Assembly (NCBI GenBank): GCA_947474365.1 | Contig: CANJIU010000027.1 | Coordinates: 1 to 64,000, forward strand | DNA: 64,000 nt | Direction of reading: 5' to 3' | DNA from: Opitutia bacterium | Lineage (GTDB): Bacteria > Verrucomicrobiota > Verrucomicrobiia > Opitutales > Opitutaceae | Part shown: positions 8,414-16,930 of the stretch, piece by piece | Numbering within the stretch: position 1 is the first letter of the stretch | Layout: each line of letters starts with the position of its first letter | Position numbers and translations under genes: made by a program | The notes under the pieces: model-generated | What the model was told of the DNA's origin: nothing | Database searches by the model: none | Seen by the model: the letters and a program-made list of their open reading frames with translations, nothing else

Positions 8414-9721
8414 ATGGCTCCATTGAGTCAGGCTGCACTTCTCCGCCGAAAACGAATGAATCCCGCCCCCGCGCCTTTCCCGACCTCAACTGCGGACTTC
8501 GCCACGTTCGCCGCAACACCGATTCCGGAGCAGCGCCTCGCGTCGCTGGATGCCCTGCGCGGCTTCGACATGCTCTGGATTGTCGGCGGTGCGGCGGTGG
8601 TGCACGCACTCCACGGTCTGGGCAATAATTCGGTGACCCGGTGCCTCGACGGGCAATTCGAGCACGTGCAATGGGAGGGGTTTCACTTCTACGATCTGAT
8701 CTATCCCCTCTTCCTTTTCCTCATCGGCATCTCGATCGTCCTGTCCCTCGAAAAAGCCTTGGCGCGGGGCGACCGGAGGTCGGCATTGTTCCGCATCCTG
8801 CGCCGATCGCTCACGCTCTACCTCCTGAACTTCGTCTACAACGGCGGGTTCTCCTATCGCTGGCCCGACATGCGCGTGGTTTCCGGAGTCCTCGCTATGA
8901 TCGCCGCGAGTTACCTGCTGGGAGCACTGCTCTACCTTTTCTTTGGACGAAACCTGAAGGGCCTCGCGACGATTACCGCCGCGCTACTGTTAGGGAATTG
9001 GGCGATCCTCGGATTGATCCCGTTCCCTGATTTCAAACTGGAAGGGAAGACCGTCGCGACCCTCGCCGCCCAGGCAGGCTCACGGGATCCCTCCGCTATC
9101 TCAGCCCTCGTGAAGCAACGCACCCATGGCACGTACGAGGAAGCGCACAATCTCAGCAACTACCTCGACTACCGTTACATTCCGGGAAAAAAGGTCGCCG
9201 GATTCTACGAGAACCAGGGGCTGCTCAGCCCGCTCACGTCGGTCACGCTTTGTCTCGCGGGAATTTTCGCGGCCCGATTGCTCCTTGCCCCACGGCCGTC
9301 ACCACATCGGAAAGTCGCGTGGCTCGCCGGCGTCGGTCTCGGCGCCGTGCTGCTCGGCGGGCTTTGGGGACTGGAGTTGCCCATCGTGAAAAAGCTCTGG
9401 ACCGCCTCCTTCTGCCTCGTGACGGCCGGTTGCAGTGCGCTCCTCCTGGCGATGTTCTACCTCGTGGTGGACGTGTGGAAGATGCAACGCTGGTGTCGGC
9501 CGTTGGTGTGGATCGGCGTAAACCCCATCACCATCTACCTGCTCTACGAATTGGTCGGATTTTCCAAAATCGCCGAACGGCTCGTTGGTGGCGACGTCAA
9601 GGCAGGGCTTGAGCATCTGTCAAAAGGCCTCGGAGGGCTCACCGTGGCCGCCGTGAGCCTCGCACTGGTGCTGCTATTGATGAGGTTTCTCCATCAGCGC
9701 CGCATTTTCATCCGAGTCTGA
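8414..9721 (+). CDS. DUF5009 / HGSNAT-like membrane acyltransferase
   Basis: A polytopic membrane protein of 435 residues (421 if the ATG at 8456 is used). LASLDALRGFDMLWIVGG near the N-terminus is the signature of the DUF5009 / heparan-alpha-glucosaminide N-acetyltransferase-like group; about ten membrane helices follow. In characterised relatives an acyl group is moved across the membrane from acetyl-CoA to a glycan amino group; the acceptor here is unknown. A soluble loop (about residues 200-260) contains the variable part. It is followed by a secreted esterase gene 41 bases away, so a joint role in acyl-glycan turnover is possible. Confidence 0.8.
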   Translation: MAPLSQAALLRRKRMNPAPAPFPTSTADFATFAATPIPEQRLASLDALRGFDMLWIVGGAAVVHALHGLGNNSVTRCLDGQFEHVQWEGFHFYDLIYPLFLFLIGISIVLSLEKALARGDRRSALFRILRRSLTLYLLNFVYNGGFSYRWPDMRVVSGVLAMIAASYLLGALLYLFFGRNLKGLATITAALLLGNWAILGLIPFPDFKLEGKTVATLAAQAGSRDPSAISALVKQRTHGTYEEAHNLSNYLDYRYIPGKKVAGFYENQGLLSPLTSVTLCLAGIFAARLLLAPRPSPHRKVAWLAGVGLGAVLLGGLWGLELPIVKKLWTASFCLVTAGCSALLLAMFYLVVDVWKMQRWCRPLVWIGVNPITIYLLYELVGFSKIAERLVGGDVKAGLEHLSKGLGGLTVAAVSLALVLLLMRFLHQRRIFIRV

Positions 9722-9762
9722 CGCTCGTGGCATCTACCCGATTCGCCCATCCCTTCCCTGCG

Positions 9763-10722
9763 ATGAAGCCCACCCTTTCGCTCGCCGCGCTCCTGTATGC
9801 CGCATTTATGACACCCATGTCGCTTTGCGCGGACCGCGCGATCGAAGCGGCGCCCCACGCAGTGACGGCGGCCATGAAATCGAACGCCCGCGCCGTTGCA
9901 CCGTGGCTTGATCCAGAACGCGATGAGCCGGCTGGAACGCGATACCTGACATTTTTCAGCACGACGTTGGGGCAGGACGCGAGCTACCAGGCTTATTTTC
10001 CACCCGGTTATGAGTCTGATTCGAAAAGGCGATATCCAGTGGTTTATTGGCTACACGGCTTGGGGGGCGATCAACGACGTGGTGTTCCATTCACCGAAAA
10101 TCTCGACCGGGCGATCAAAGCAGGAACGGCGCCGGCGATGATCGTCATCCTGATCAACGGACTCCGCGATCGGTTTTACTGCGACGCGCAGGATGGCTCC
10201 GTACCGGTGGAAAGCGTGATTGTGAACGATCTCATTCCCGCGGTGGACAAGGTGCATCGTACCATTGCCCGGCGCGAAGCTCGCGTCATCGAAGGCGCCT
10301 CGATGGGTGGTTTCGGAGCGCTTTGCTTGGGTCTCAAGCATCCGGAAATTTTCGGGGTCATCTCAAGCGTGATGCCCGGGATTCACGACGAAGGCAGCAT
10401 CGCCGAAATGTATCCAAACACCTTCCGATCCGTCTACGGTGGGAACAAAGCCTATTTTCAGGCCAACAGCCCGTGGAATCTGCTGCAGAAGAACGCCGAC
10501 GCGCTTCGCGGCCGCACGGCGATTCGACTCTGGATCGGTGGGGCCGACCTCGAATGGCGCCAAGAACGTAACGCCCGGTTTCACGCCGCGCTGAACAAAC
10601 TGAAAATCGAACACGAGTACCGCGTGATTCAGGGCGTGGCCCATGCCTTCTTGTCGCTCTATGAAAAAATGGGCGACGAAAACTGGAATTTCTACCGACG
10701 CGTGCTGCCGACTGGAAATTGA
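9763..10722 (+). CDS. Secreted alpha/beta-hydrolase esterase (esterase D / feruloyl esterase-like)
   Basis: About 319 residues. A Sec signal peptide (KPTLSLAALLYAAFMTPMSLC) is followed by a putative-esterase domain. Visible landmarks are VVYWLHGLGGDQ (oxyanion region), EGASMGGFGAL with the nucleophile Ser, WIGGADLEW (probable acid) and GVAHAFLSLYEKM with the catalytic His. The fold matches carbohydrate-esterase families that remove acyl groups from glycans or hydrolyse activated esters. ATG 9763 is preferred over 9727 because the signal peptide starts there. The substrate is not predictable. Confidence 0.85.
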   Translation: MKPTLSLAALLYAAFMTPMSLCADRAIEAAPHAVTAAMKSNARAVAPWLDPERDEPAGTRYLTFFSTTLGQDASYQAYFPPGYESDSKRRYPVVYWLHGLGGDQRRGVPFTENLDRAIKAGTAPAMIVILINGLRDRFYCDAQDGSVPVESVIVNDLIPAVDKVHRTIARREARVIEGASMGGFGALCLGLKHPEIFGVISSVMPGIHDEGSIAEMYPNTFRSVYGGNKAYFQANSPWNLLQKNADALRGRTAIRLWIGGADLEWRQERNARFHAALNKLKIEHEYRVIQGVAHAFLSLYEKMGDENWNFYRRVLPTGN

Positions 10723-10800
10723 CCTGCGCGTATCCCGCGTCCACCTCCCACGCCAGCGGGAGGCCACGAAAGCACCTGCCCGCGGCGCAGTGTCGGATCG

Positions 10801-13263
10801 CTACGCCCGCACGGTGATGGTTCCGTCCGCGACAATTAGCTGCTGAATTTGGGCGAAGGCCGTGTTGACCTCGGCGTCGGTGAGCGTCCGGTCGGCCGCG
10901 CGGAACACCAGGCTGAATGCGAGGCTCTTCTTGTCGTCGGGCAGGCCCTTCCCTTGGTAAACGTCGAACACGCTCACGCTCTCCACGGCAAACGCGTTGC
11001 CGACCGCGGCGCGGGCTGTCTTCGCGAGCGCCTTCTGCACGTCGCCGGCAGGTTTGGCGACATCCACCACAAGCGCCAGATCCCGCAGTGCCGCCGGGAA
11101 AAGTCCGAATTCGTTAAACCGGCGTCGGGCCGAATCCCCCGAAAGACGGGCGGGAAGAATCGCAAAAATGCCGGCATACACCTTGCCCTCGAGTCCGATC
11201 GATTTCACGAGCCCGAGATTCAACAAACCAAAGCGAGCGGTCCAACCGTGCGCGATATCTCCCACCGAAGCCGACTGGCCTTCCTGCCAGCCAAAATACG
11301 CCCCAGTGACGGGAGCGGCGGGCTGTCGTCCAAGATCGACTCCGGCGGCGGCAGCAATCGCAGCGACATGATGCTTGATCGTGTAGAAATCAGCACCCGT
11401 CCGCGGCAGCCAAACCCGCTCGCCAACGGGCTCCGCAATGACAAAGCCCACGGCCGCACACTCAAGATTCTCCCCGTTGTGCTCGATAAAAATCCGTCCG
11501 GTCTCACACAGGCGAGACACCACCACCCCGCGCGACTGGTTGAGCTTGAGCGATTCCAGCAACCCCGTGATCAACGTCGGGCGCAAATGGGACTGATCCT
11601 CGACAAACGGATTCGCCAACGCGAGCTCCTGCGCCGCCGCCTGCGAGACCCAGGTCGCGATTTCCTTCGCCGGTCGCAGCGTATAGGTGACACATTCGTG
11701 GAAATCGTGCCCCACAAGATAGTTGGTCACGCGTCGATTGAACACGACGATCGGATCATCGTCAGCGAGCAATCCCGGGGACTGCACCACAGCAGGTGGA
11801 ATTTTTTCCGTGCCATACAGCCTGAGCACTTCCTCCACCAAATCGATCGGCCGGTCGAGGTCATCGCGCCAGCTGGGGATATTCACCGTCCAAGCCGGAC
11901 CCCGGGCGGGATGCACGGTCTCTTCTTCACGCGTCACTGTCAGTTCCAGCGACTCAAACGCCGCGCGCATCGCCTCAGCCGGAATATCGAAACCGAGCCT
12001 CTCGGTGATGAAATCATGCGTCACCACGATTTCGCGCTGCCACGGCACGTCGCCTCCGACCTTGAACACCGGACCCACCACCGCTCCACCGGCGGTTTCG
12101 ATAATCAGATCAACCGCACGATAGGCCGCCTCTAAGGCGGCGTGGGCATCCACCCCCCGCTCGTACCGATACGAGGAATCGGAAGAGAGCGCGAGTTTGC
12201 GCGATGTCCACCGAACCGACTGGCGGTTGAATACCGCACACTCGAGGACCAGGTCCGTCGTGTCGGCCGAAACGCCCGAGTTTTCCCCGCCCATGATGCC
12301 GGCGACAACGACCGGACGCTGGGCGTCGGCAATCACCAGCATGCGACTGCTCAGCGTGCGTTCCTTGCCATCGAGCGTGGTGATTTTTTCCCCGTCAACC
12401 GCGCGCCGGACTACAATCTCCAACCCGCCCAGTTTCTTTGCGTCAAACGCATGCAGCGGTTGCCCCGTCTCCAACATGACGTAATTGCCAACGTCGACGA
12501 CGTTGTTGATCGGACGGAGCCCGACAGCGGTGAGTCGTTCCTGCAACCAGGCGGGACTCGGGCCCACTTTGATGCCCGTGATGATGTGGGCCGTATAGAG
12601 CGGGCAGTCCGCTGGTGAATCGACCCGAACCGCCTTCAGCAGATCAGGACGCGCCAAATCTCCGGGGGCACCCCGAAATTTTTCCTGTGGGTAGAGGAGC
12701 GGAAGCTTGAACCAGGCCGCCAGCTCGCGGGCGATCCCGAGGTGCGACTGGCAGTCGGGACGGTTCGGCGTGACCTCAATATCGAACACCGTGTCTCCCG
12801 CCGGCAGCGCGTCGTTCATCGGCATACCGAGGGCCGGGCGACCGGCGAGAATCAGCAATCCACTGTGTTCGCCGCCCATGCCGATTTCATCGGGCGAGCA
12901 CATCATCCCATCCGATGCCTGGCCGCGGATCTTCGACTGCTTGATCTGGAAATTTCCAGGCAGCACCGCTCCCGGCAACGCCACGAGAACACGATTGCCG
13001 GCGTCGCAGTTGTGCGCACCGCAGACGATGGTTTTGACGCCGCCCGCCGGACCGACGTCGACCGTGCAGACAGAAAGTTTGTCTGCATTCGGATGCCGGG
13101 CACGGGTGAGAATCTCGCCCACCACGACATGGTCTAGCTTGGGCGCGCCGGTGGAGACAACGCCTTCGACCTCGAAGCCAAGGAAGGTGACCGCGCGCGA
13201 GATCTCGTCGACCGAGGCGTCGAGCTGCACATAATCGCGGAGCCAGTTGAGGGAAATTTTCAT
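10801..13263 (-). CDS. pheT: Phenylalanyl-tRNA synthetase beta chain
   Basis: An 820-residue beta subunit of normal length. The N-terminus MKISLNWLRDYVQLDA is typical; then comes the EMAP/tRNA-binding domain (VGEILTRARHPNADKLSVC, about 48-145), the B3/B4 editing region (DIEVTPNRPDCQSHLGIARE onward), the B5 DNA-binding-like domain, the catalytic-like core and a C-terminal anticodon-binding FDX-ACB domain (SVFDVYQGKGLP, LTDAEVN). With PheS it forms the alpha2-beta2 enzyme that charges tRNA-Phe and clears Tyr-tRNA-Phe by editing. It starts 40 bases after pheS and is the last gene of the translation block. Confidence 0.97.
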   Translation of the reverse strand: MKISLNWLRDYVQLDASVDEISRAVTFLGFEVEGVVSTGAPKLDHVVVGEILTRARHPNADKLSVCTVDVGPAGGVKTIVCGAHNCDAGNRVLVALPGAVLPGNFQIKQSKIRGQASDGMMCSPDEIGMGGEHSGLLILAGRPALGMPMNDALPAGDTVFDIEVTPNRPDCQSHLGIARELAAWFKLPLLYPQEKFRGAPGDLARPDLLKAVRVDSPADCPLYTAHIITGIKVGPSPAWLQERLTAVGLRPINNVVDVGNYVMLETGQPLHAFDAKKLGGLEIVVRRAVDGEKITTLDGKERTLSSRMLVIADAQRPVVVAGIMGGENSGVSADTTDLVLECAVFNRQSVRWTSRKLALSSDSSYRYERGVDAHAALEAAYRAVDLIIETAGGAVVGPVFKVGGDVPWQREIVVTHDFITERLGFDIPAEAMRAAFESLELTVTREEETVHPARGPAWTVNIPSWRDDLDRPIDLVEEVLRLYGTEKIPPAVVQSPGLLADDDPIVVFNRRVTNYLVGHDFHECVTYTLRPAKEIATWVSQAAAQELALANPFVEDQSHLRPTLITGLLESLKLNQSRGVVVSRLCETGRIFIEHNGENLECAAVGFVIAEPVGERVWLPRTGADFYTIKHHVAAIAAAAGVDLGRQPAAPVTGAYFGWQEGQSASVGDIAHGWTARFGLLNLGLVKSIGLEGKVYAGIFAILPARLSGDSARRRFNEFGLFPAALRDLALVVDVAKPAGDVQKALAKTARAAVGNAFAVESVSVFDVYQGKGLPDDKKSLAFSLVFRAADRTLTDAEVNTAFAQIQQLIVADGTITVRA

Positions 13264-13302
13264 GCGGTGCTAATGATGCGAATCGTGAGTAACGGTTTCC
13301 CC

Positions 13303-14346
13303 TCAGGCAAACTGCCGCAGGAACCGCAGGTCATTCTGATAAAAATAACGGATGTCATCGATGCCGTAGAGCAGCATGGCGAGACGTTCGAGGCCCATGC
13401 CGAAGGCGTAGCCGGTCCAAATTTCCGGATCATAACCCACCGCCTCGAACACCGTCGGGTCCACCATTCCGCACCCACCGATCTCGATCCACGGTTTCTT
13501 TACCTTCGGCAAGTGGGTCGCCGTCAAGTCCACCTCGAAGCTCGGCTCGGTGTAGCCAAAGTAATGCGGGCGAAACCGGGTCTTCGTGTCCTTGCCCAGC
13601 AGCGAGGCAAAAATGTAATCGAGCAGGGCCTTCAGATCGCGAACGGTAACGTTCTTGTCGACGTACAGGCACTCGAGTTGATGAAAATTCGCGCTGTGGG
13701 TGGCGTCCGTCGTATCGCGCCGGTAAACCCGGCCCGGCGAAACGATCCGGATCGGCGGCGGCCCCTTGAGCATCGAGCGGATCTGCACCGACGAGGTGTG
13801 CGTGCGCAGCAGGTATTTCTCCTCGGGAATTTTCTTGGAGACGTTGCCGAATCGGGCCGACTCGGGAAAATAAAACGTGTCTTTTTCGTCGCGCGCCGGA
13901 TGATCCGAAGGGGTGTTGAGGGCGTCGAAACAGTAGTACTCCGTCTCAACCTCGGGTCCGTCGGCAACGGTGAAACCGACTTTGCGCAGGATCCGGCACA
14001 TCTCCTCGCGGACGAGAGTAAGCGGGTGATGGGTCCCGGGGCCGCAGTCAGGGGACGGCAGCGTGGCGTCAACGGCGGGCCCAAGTTGCGCCGCGAGTTC
14101 CGCGTCGCCGATGCGGGTGAGCGCAGCGTCAAGCTGCGATTGCAGCTGGGTCTTGGTCTCGTTGATGAGCTTGCCGACGACAGGACGCTGCTCCTTCGGA
14201 ACAGCACCCATCTGCTTCATCAATGCGGTAAGTTCGCCGTTCGGGCCGACATAGCGCGCCTTGGCAGCCTCAAACTCGGGCCGCGTTTGGAGCGTGGGCA
14301 GTTCGACAGCAGCCTTGGCGAGGAGGGCGGAAAGTTGGTCTTGCAT
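13303..14346 (-). CDS. pheS: Phenylalanyl-tRNA synthetase alpha chain
   Basis: 347 residues, the usual length. The N-terminal coiled coil (MQDQLSALLAKAAVELPTL) is followed by the class II catalytic core: motif 2 region FHQLECLYVDKNV, ATP-binding GGCGMVDP and motif 3 GMGLERLAMLLYG. Subunit alpha binds ATP and phenylalanine. Start ATG 14346 is fixed by homology; the frame is open for 59 more codons upstream, which run through a terminator hairpin and are not coding. The gene is separated from rplT by that hairpin, so its expression may depend on read-through or on a separate promoter. Confidence 0.97.
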   Translation of the reverse strand: MQDQLSALLAKAAVELPTLQTRPEFEAAKARYVGPNGELTALMKQMGAVPKEQRPVVGKLINETKTQLQSQLDAALTRIGDAELAAQLGPAVDATLPSPDCGPGTHHPLTLVREEMCRILRKVGFTVADGPEVETEYYCFDALNTPSDHPARDEKDTFYFPESARFGNVSKKIPEEKYLLRTHTSSVQIRSMLKGPPPIRIVSPGRVYRRDTTDATHSANFHQLECLYVDKNVTVRDLKALLDYIFASLLGKDTKTRFRPHYFGYTEPSFEVDLTATHLPKVKKPWIEIGGCGMVDPTVFEAVGYDPEIWTGYAFGMGLERLAMLLYGIDDIRYFYQNDLRFLRQFA

Positions 14347-14435
14347 GGATACGAATGAGGAATTTTGCCCGCGGAACGCACGGAAGACACGCGGAATTCT
14401 CGAAAATATTTTCCGTTCGTGCCGTGCACCCTCGG

Positions 14436-14476
14436 CCAAAAAAGAAGGACGGAACCTCAGATGAGGCCCGTCCTTC
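14436..14476 (-). terminator. Rho-independent terminator/attenuator between rplT and pheS
   Basis: On the minus strand a hairpin with arms GAAGGACGG and CCGTCCTTC, plus an inner CCTCA/TGAGG stem, spans 14476-14444 and is followed directly by six T residues (14443-14438). It lies about 50 bases after the rplT stop and about 90 before the pheS start, so it ends the ribosomal-protein transcript or acts as an attenuator for pheST. Confidence 0.85.
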
Positions 14477-14527
14477 CTGAAAACGGAAACAGGGAGGCGA
14501 GCCCGCCGGGCTCGCGTTACCACTGAA

Positions 14528-14911
14528 TCAGGCCTTCTTGGCGGTGGCCGCCTTGGCCTTCAACGCGTCCTGGGCTTGTTTGACCAAGCCGGCAAACGCC
14601 ACCTCGTCGCGAATCGCGAGGTCGCTCAGCACCTTGCGGTCGAGCTGGATGTTAGCCGCCTTAAGGCCTTCGATGAAGCGGCTGTAGCTGATGCCCGCAT
14701 TGCGGCAGGCGGCATTCAGACGAACGATCCAAAGACCGCGGAAATCGCCCTTCTTCTTCTTGCGGGCGGCGTAGGCGTACTGCCACGCGTGTTGAACGGC
14801 TTCCTTCGCATAGCGAAAGAGCTTTGATTTACTGCCGAAATACCCACGGGCGTATTTCAGTACTTTCTTGCGGCGCTTGCGCGACGCGGGACCATTTGTT
14901 GCACGAGCCAT
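14528..14911 (-). CDS. rplT: 50S ribosomal protein L20
   Basis: 127 residues, slightly long for L20 because of an Ala/Lys-rich C-terminal tail. MARATNGPASRKRRKKVLKY and the conserved GYFGSKSKLFRYAKEAVQ and LWIVRLNAACRNAGISYSRFI are unmistakable. L20 binds 23S rRNA early in 50S assembly and, in several bacteria, represses its own rpmI-rplT mRNA; no equivalent operator structure was identified by eye here. It follows rpmI by about 96 bases and is followed by a strong terminator. Confidence 0.98.
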   Translation of the reverse strand: MARATNGPASRKRRKKVLKYARGYFGSKSKLFRYAKEAVQHAWQYAYAARKKKKGDFRGLWIVRLNAACRNAGISYSRFIEGLKAANIQLDRKVLSDLAIRDEVAFAGLVKQAQDALKAKAATAKKA

Positions 14912-15007
14912 GTTGGATTTATCCTTTTAGGTTAGTCGCTGGCAGGTCGGCTTGGGAAATCACCCGCCCGCGAAGTTTTGGTTGATGCGCGTCAGTCAGC
15001 TAACGAA

Positions 15008-15202
15008 TTAGAGACCGAACGGCAGGGCGCGCTTGAGCGGCTTGGCATGGCCTTCAGCCACCAGCTTGTCGCGGGAGGCACGTCGCTTTTGCTTCGTGCT
15101 CTTCGCGCCAAGCAAGTGACGAAAACCAGGCGTGCGTCGCACGAGCTTGCCCTTGGCGGTGAGTTTGAACCGCTTGGCAATGGACTTCTTGGTCTTTTGC
15201 AT
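15008..15202 (-). CDS. rpmI: 50S ribosomal protein L35
   Basis: 64 residues. MQKTKKSIAKRFKLTAKGK, RRTPGFRHLLGAKSTKQKRR and the C-terminal KPLKRALPFGL match L35 throughout. It is a late-assembling 50S protein encoded, as usual, before rplT. The customary upstream infC (initiation factor IF3) is absent: the gene before it is a PIN/TRAM protein, 114 bases away. Confidence 0.97.
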   Translation of the reverse strand: MQKTKKSIAKRFKLTAKGKLVRRTPGFRHLLGAKSTKQKRRASRDKLVAEGHAKPLKRALPFGL

Positions 15203-15316
15203 GGAGAGAGCGGTCGAAAACAGAGATCCGACCTCCGCATGGCAAGGGGAAAGTTGGTCGATTTTTTCCGAACCCTTCCCTTTCGCCCCGCCCCCTCAAT
15301 CAGGACAGAATCCCGC

Positions 15317-16324
15317 TTAATCCGCCTCGCTCACCAATCGGGCAAAAATCAGTTTTCCACCGGCGGTCGGCATGACGCTGACAATTTCGGCCTGCACCCG
15401 GCGACCAATGAGGGCGCGCGATCCGTTGACCACGACCATTGAGCCATCCTCGACATAGCCCACCGCCTGGGTTTCCTCCTTGCCCGGTTTCACCAACTCC
15501 ACTTCGAGGCGTTCGCCGATCATGAGTTCCGGACGGAGTGACTTCGCGAGGGCATTGAGATTGAGCCACGGTACCCCGTGGAATTCCGCCATCTTGGCGA
15601 GATTGTAGTCCGTTGTCAGTAGCTTGGCCTTCATCGACTGGGCGAGGAACACCAACTTGGCGTCCACATCCTCCCGTTTCGTGACCTCGCTCTCCGTGAT
15701 CCGAATATCCAGATTCTTGATCCGACGGAGCTCGTTCAAAACATCCAGTCCACGCCGGCCACGGGCCTGCTTGTGCGAGTCGCTCGAATCGGCCACCGCC
15801 CGAAGCTCGTTCAGAACGAAGCGCGGGATCACGAGCGCGGTGCTCAAGAATCCGGCCTCACACACCCGGGCGATACGGCCGTCGATCAACACGCTCGTAT
15901 CCACCACCACCAACGGCACGTCGACATCGTGCGGTACAAACCGCACGTACGGAATCACGAGATTGAACTCGTCCTTGCCACGCAGCGCGATGACCGTGGC
16001 CAGATAGGTGATGACGAGGAACAGCGCCAGCCGCACGAGAAACTTGTTCTGCTCGTCCGCTTTCTCGAAAAATGGCGACGAACTGATGAAAAAGGCGATG
16101 AGCGATCCCACGGCGAGACCAAACGTCACCGCCGAAAGCGCCCGCAGCGAAAACCCCTTGAGCAGCAGGTCCGTCAAAACAACCAGAATTCCGAGGGAAA
16201 GCCCGACATAGATGCCACGCAGACGATACATGTCCCAGTCGGGACTGGAATAGCAGACGAGCCAGCCCGCCGCCGCACAGAGCACAACAAAAACGAGCCT
16301 AATCGGCAAAAGGGTTTTGTTCAT
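15317..16324 (-). CDS. Membrane-anchored PIN/TRAM domain protein (YacL family)
   Basis: 335 residues. Four predicted membrane helices occupy about residues 8-112. A PIN nuclease domain follows, with the acidic metal ligands in VVDTSVLIDGR, LNELRAVAD, DAKLVFLAQ and LLTTDYNLAKMAE. A TRAM RNA-binding domain ends the protein (IGERLEVELVKPGKEETQAVGYVEDGS split over about residues 268-330). YacL-type proteins are widespread and conserved but their RNA target is unsettled. The gene is preceded, 26 bases upstream, by a 38-residue membrane peptide gene and followed by rpmI. Confidence 0.9.
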   Translation of the reverse strand: MNKTLLPIRLVFVVLCAAAGWLVCYSSPDWDMYRLRGIYVGLSLGILVVLTDLLLKGFSLRALSAVTFGLAVGSLIAFFISSSPFFEKADEQNKFLVRLALFLVITYLATVIALRGKDEFNLVIPYVRFVPHDVDVPLVVVDTSVLIDGRIARVCEAGFLSTALVIPRFVLNELRAVADSSDSHKQARGRRGLDVLNELRRIKNLDIRITESEVTKREDVDAKLVFLAQSMKAKLLTTDYNLAKMAEFHGVPWLNLNALAKSLRPELMIGERLEVELVKPGKEETQAVGYVEDGSMVVVNGSRALIGRRVQAEIVSVMPTAGGKLIFARLVSEAD

Positions 16325-16350
16325 ACAAGTTTCCCGTTGATTTCTTCAAC

Positions 16351-16467
16351 CTACGGGAGGCGCAAAAAAAAGATCACCGCGGGAGCGCCGATCATGACCG
16401 CCATGAGGGCATAGAGCAAAAGCTGCACGCGCCGGGCTTTTAGCTTTTCAGCATCGGTCGGTTCCAT
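16351..16467 (-). CDS. 38-residue single-pass membrane peptide upstream of the PIN/TRAM gene
   Basis: A short open frame not normally called. It starts with ATG at 16467 and ends with TAG at 16351. The product has a charged N-terminus (MEPTDAEKLKARR) and one hydrophobic helix (VQLLLYALMAVMIGAPAVIF) ending LRLP. The organisation, cytoplasmic charged head, one membrane span and immediate C-terminus, is that of a real small membrane protein. It sits 26 bases before the YacL-family start on the same strand and is divergent from the EVE gene. It may assist the PIN/TRAM membrane protein; no homologue is known to me. Confidence 0.65.
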   Translation of the reverse strand: MEPTDAEKLKARRVQLLLYALMAVMIGAPAVIFFLRLP

Positions 16468-16497
16468 TTCGGTGCAGCGCACCAAACGAACCCACAC

Positions 16498-16920
16498 ATG
16501 ACAACGCAATACTGGCTGATGAAATCGGAACCCGACGCGTACGCCTGGGCTGACTTGGTCCGCGACGGCACCACCGACTGGACTGGCGTCCGAAATTATT
16601 CAGCCCGACTGCATCTCAACGCCATGCGTCCCGGCGACCGCGTCCTTTTCTACGAAAGCATGACCACCAAGGCCGTGGTCGGTACCGCCGAGGTCACCCG
16701 TGCGGCATTCGCCGACACGACCGCGGAGGAGCCGGGCTGGGTGGCCGTCGAGATCAAGGTGGGCGTCGCCCTCCCCCATCCCGTCACCCTAGCCCAAATC
16801 AAGGCCGAACCCACCCTGGCCAAAATGACCCTGCTGCGCATTTCCCGGCTTTCTGTCCAACCCGTCGCCCGCACGGAGTTCGACCGCATCGTGAAAATGG
16901 GAAAAACACCACCGTCGTGA
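16498..16920 (+). CDS. EVE domain protein (thymocyte nuclear protein 1-like)
   Basis: 140 residues, a single EVE domain. The opening TTQYWLMKSEPDAYAWADL and DWTGVRNYSARLHL, then MRPGDRVLFYES, are the hallmark of this PUA-like fold, which binds modified bases in DNA or RNA. Bacterial members are usually constitutive single-domain proteins of unsettled role, or appear within restriction systems; there is no restriction gene here. It is followed 10 bases later by tyrA. Confidence 0.9.
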   Translation: MTTQYWLMKSEPDAYAWADLVRDGTTDWTGVRNYSARLHLNAMRPGDRVLFYESMTTKAVVGTAEVTRAAFADTTAEEPGWVAVEIKVGVALPHPVTLAQIKAEPTLAKMTLLRISRLSVQPVARTEFDRIVKMGKTPPS

Positions 16921-16930
16921 CGTCCATTCC

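Noticed and set aside
10743-10770. CCTCCC/GGGAGG hairpin between the esterase and pheT ends
   Set aside because: Only a six-base stem with a long loop and no U tract in either direction.
10849-14358. Long plus-strand frames opposite pheT and pheS
   Set aside because: Clear shadows of the two synthetase subunits.
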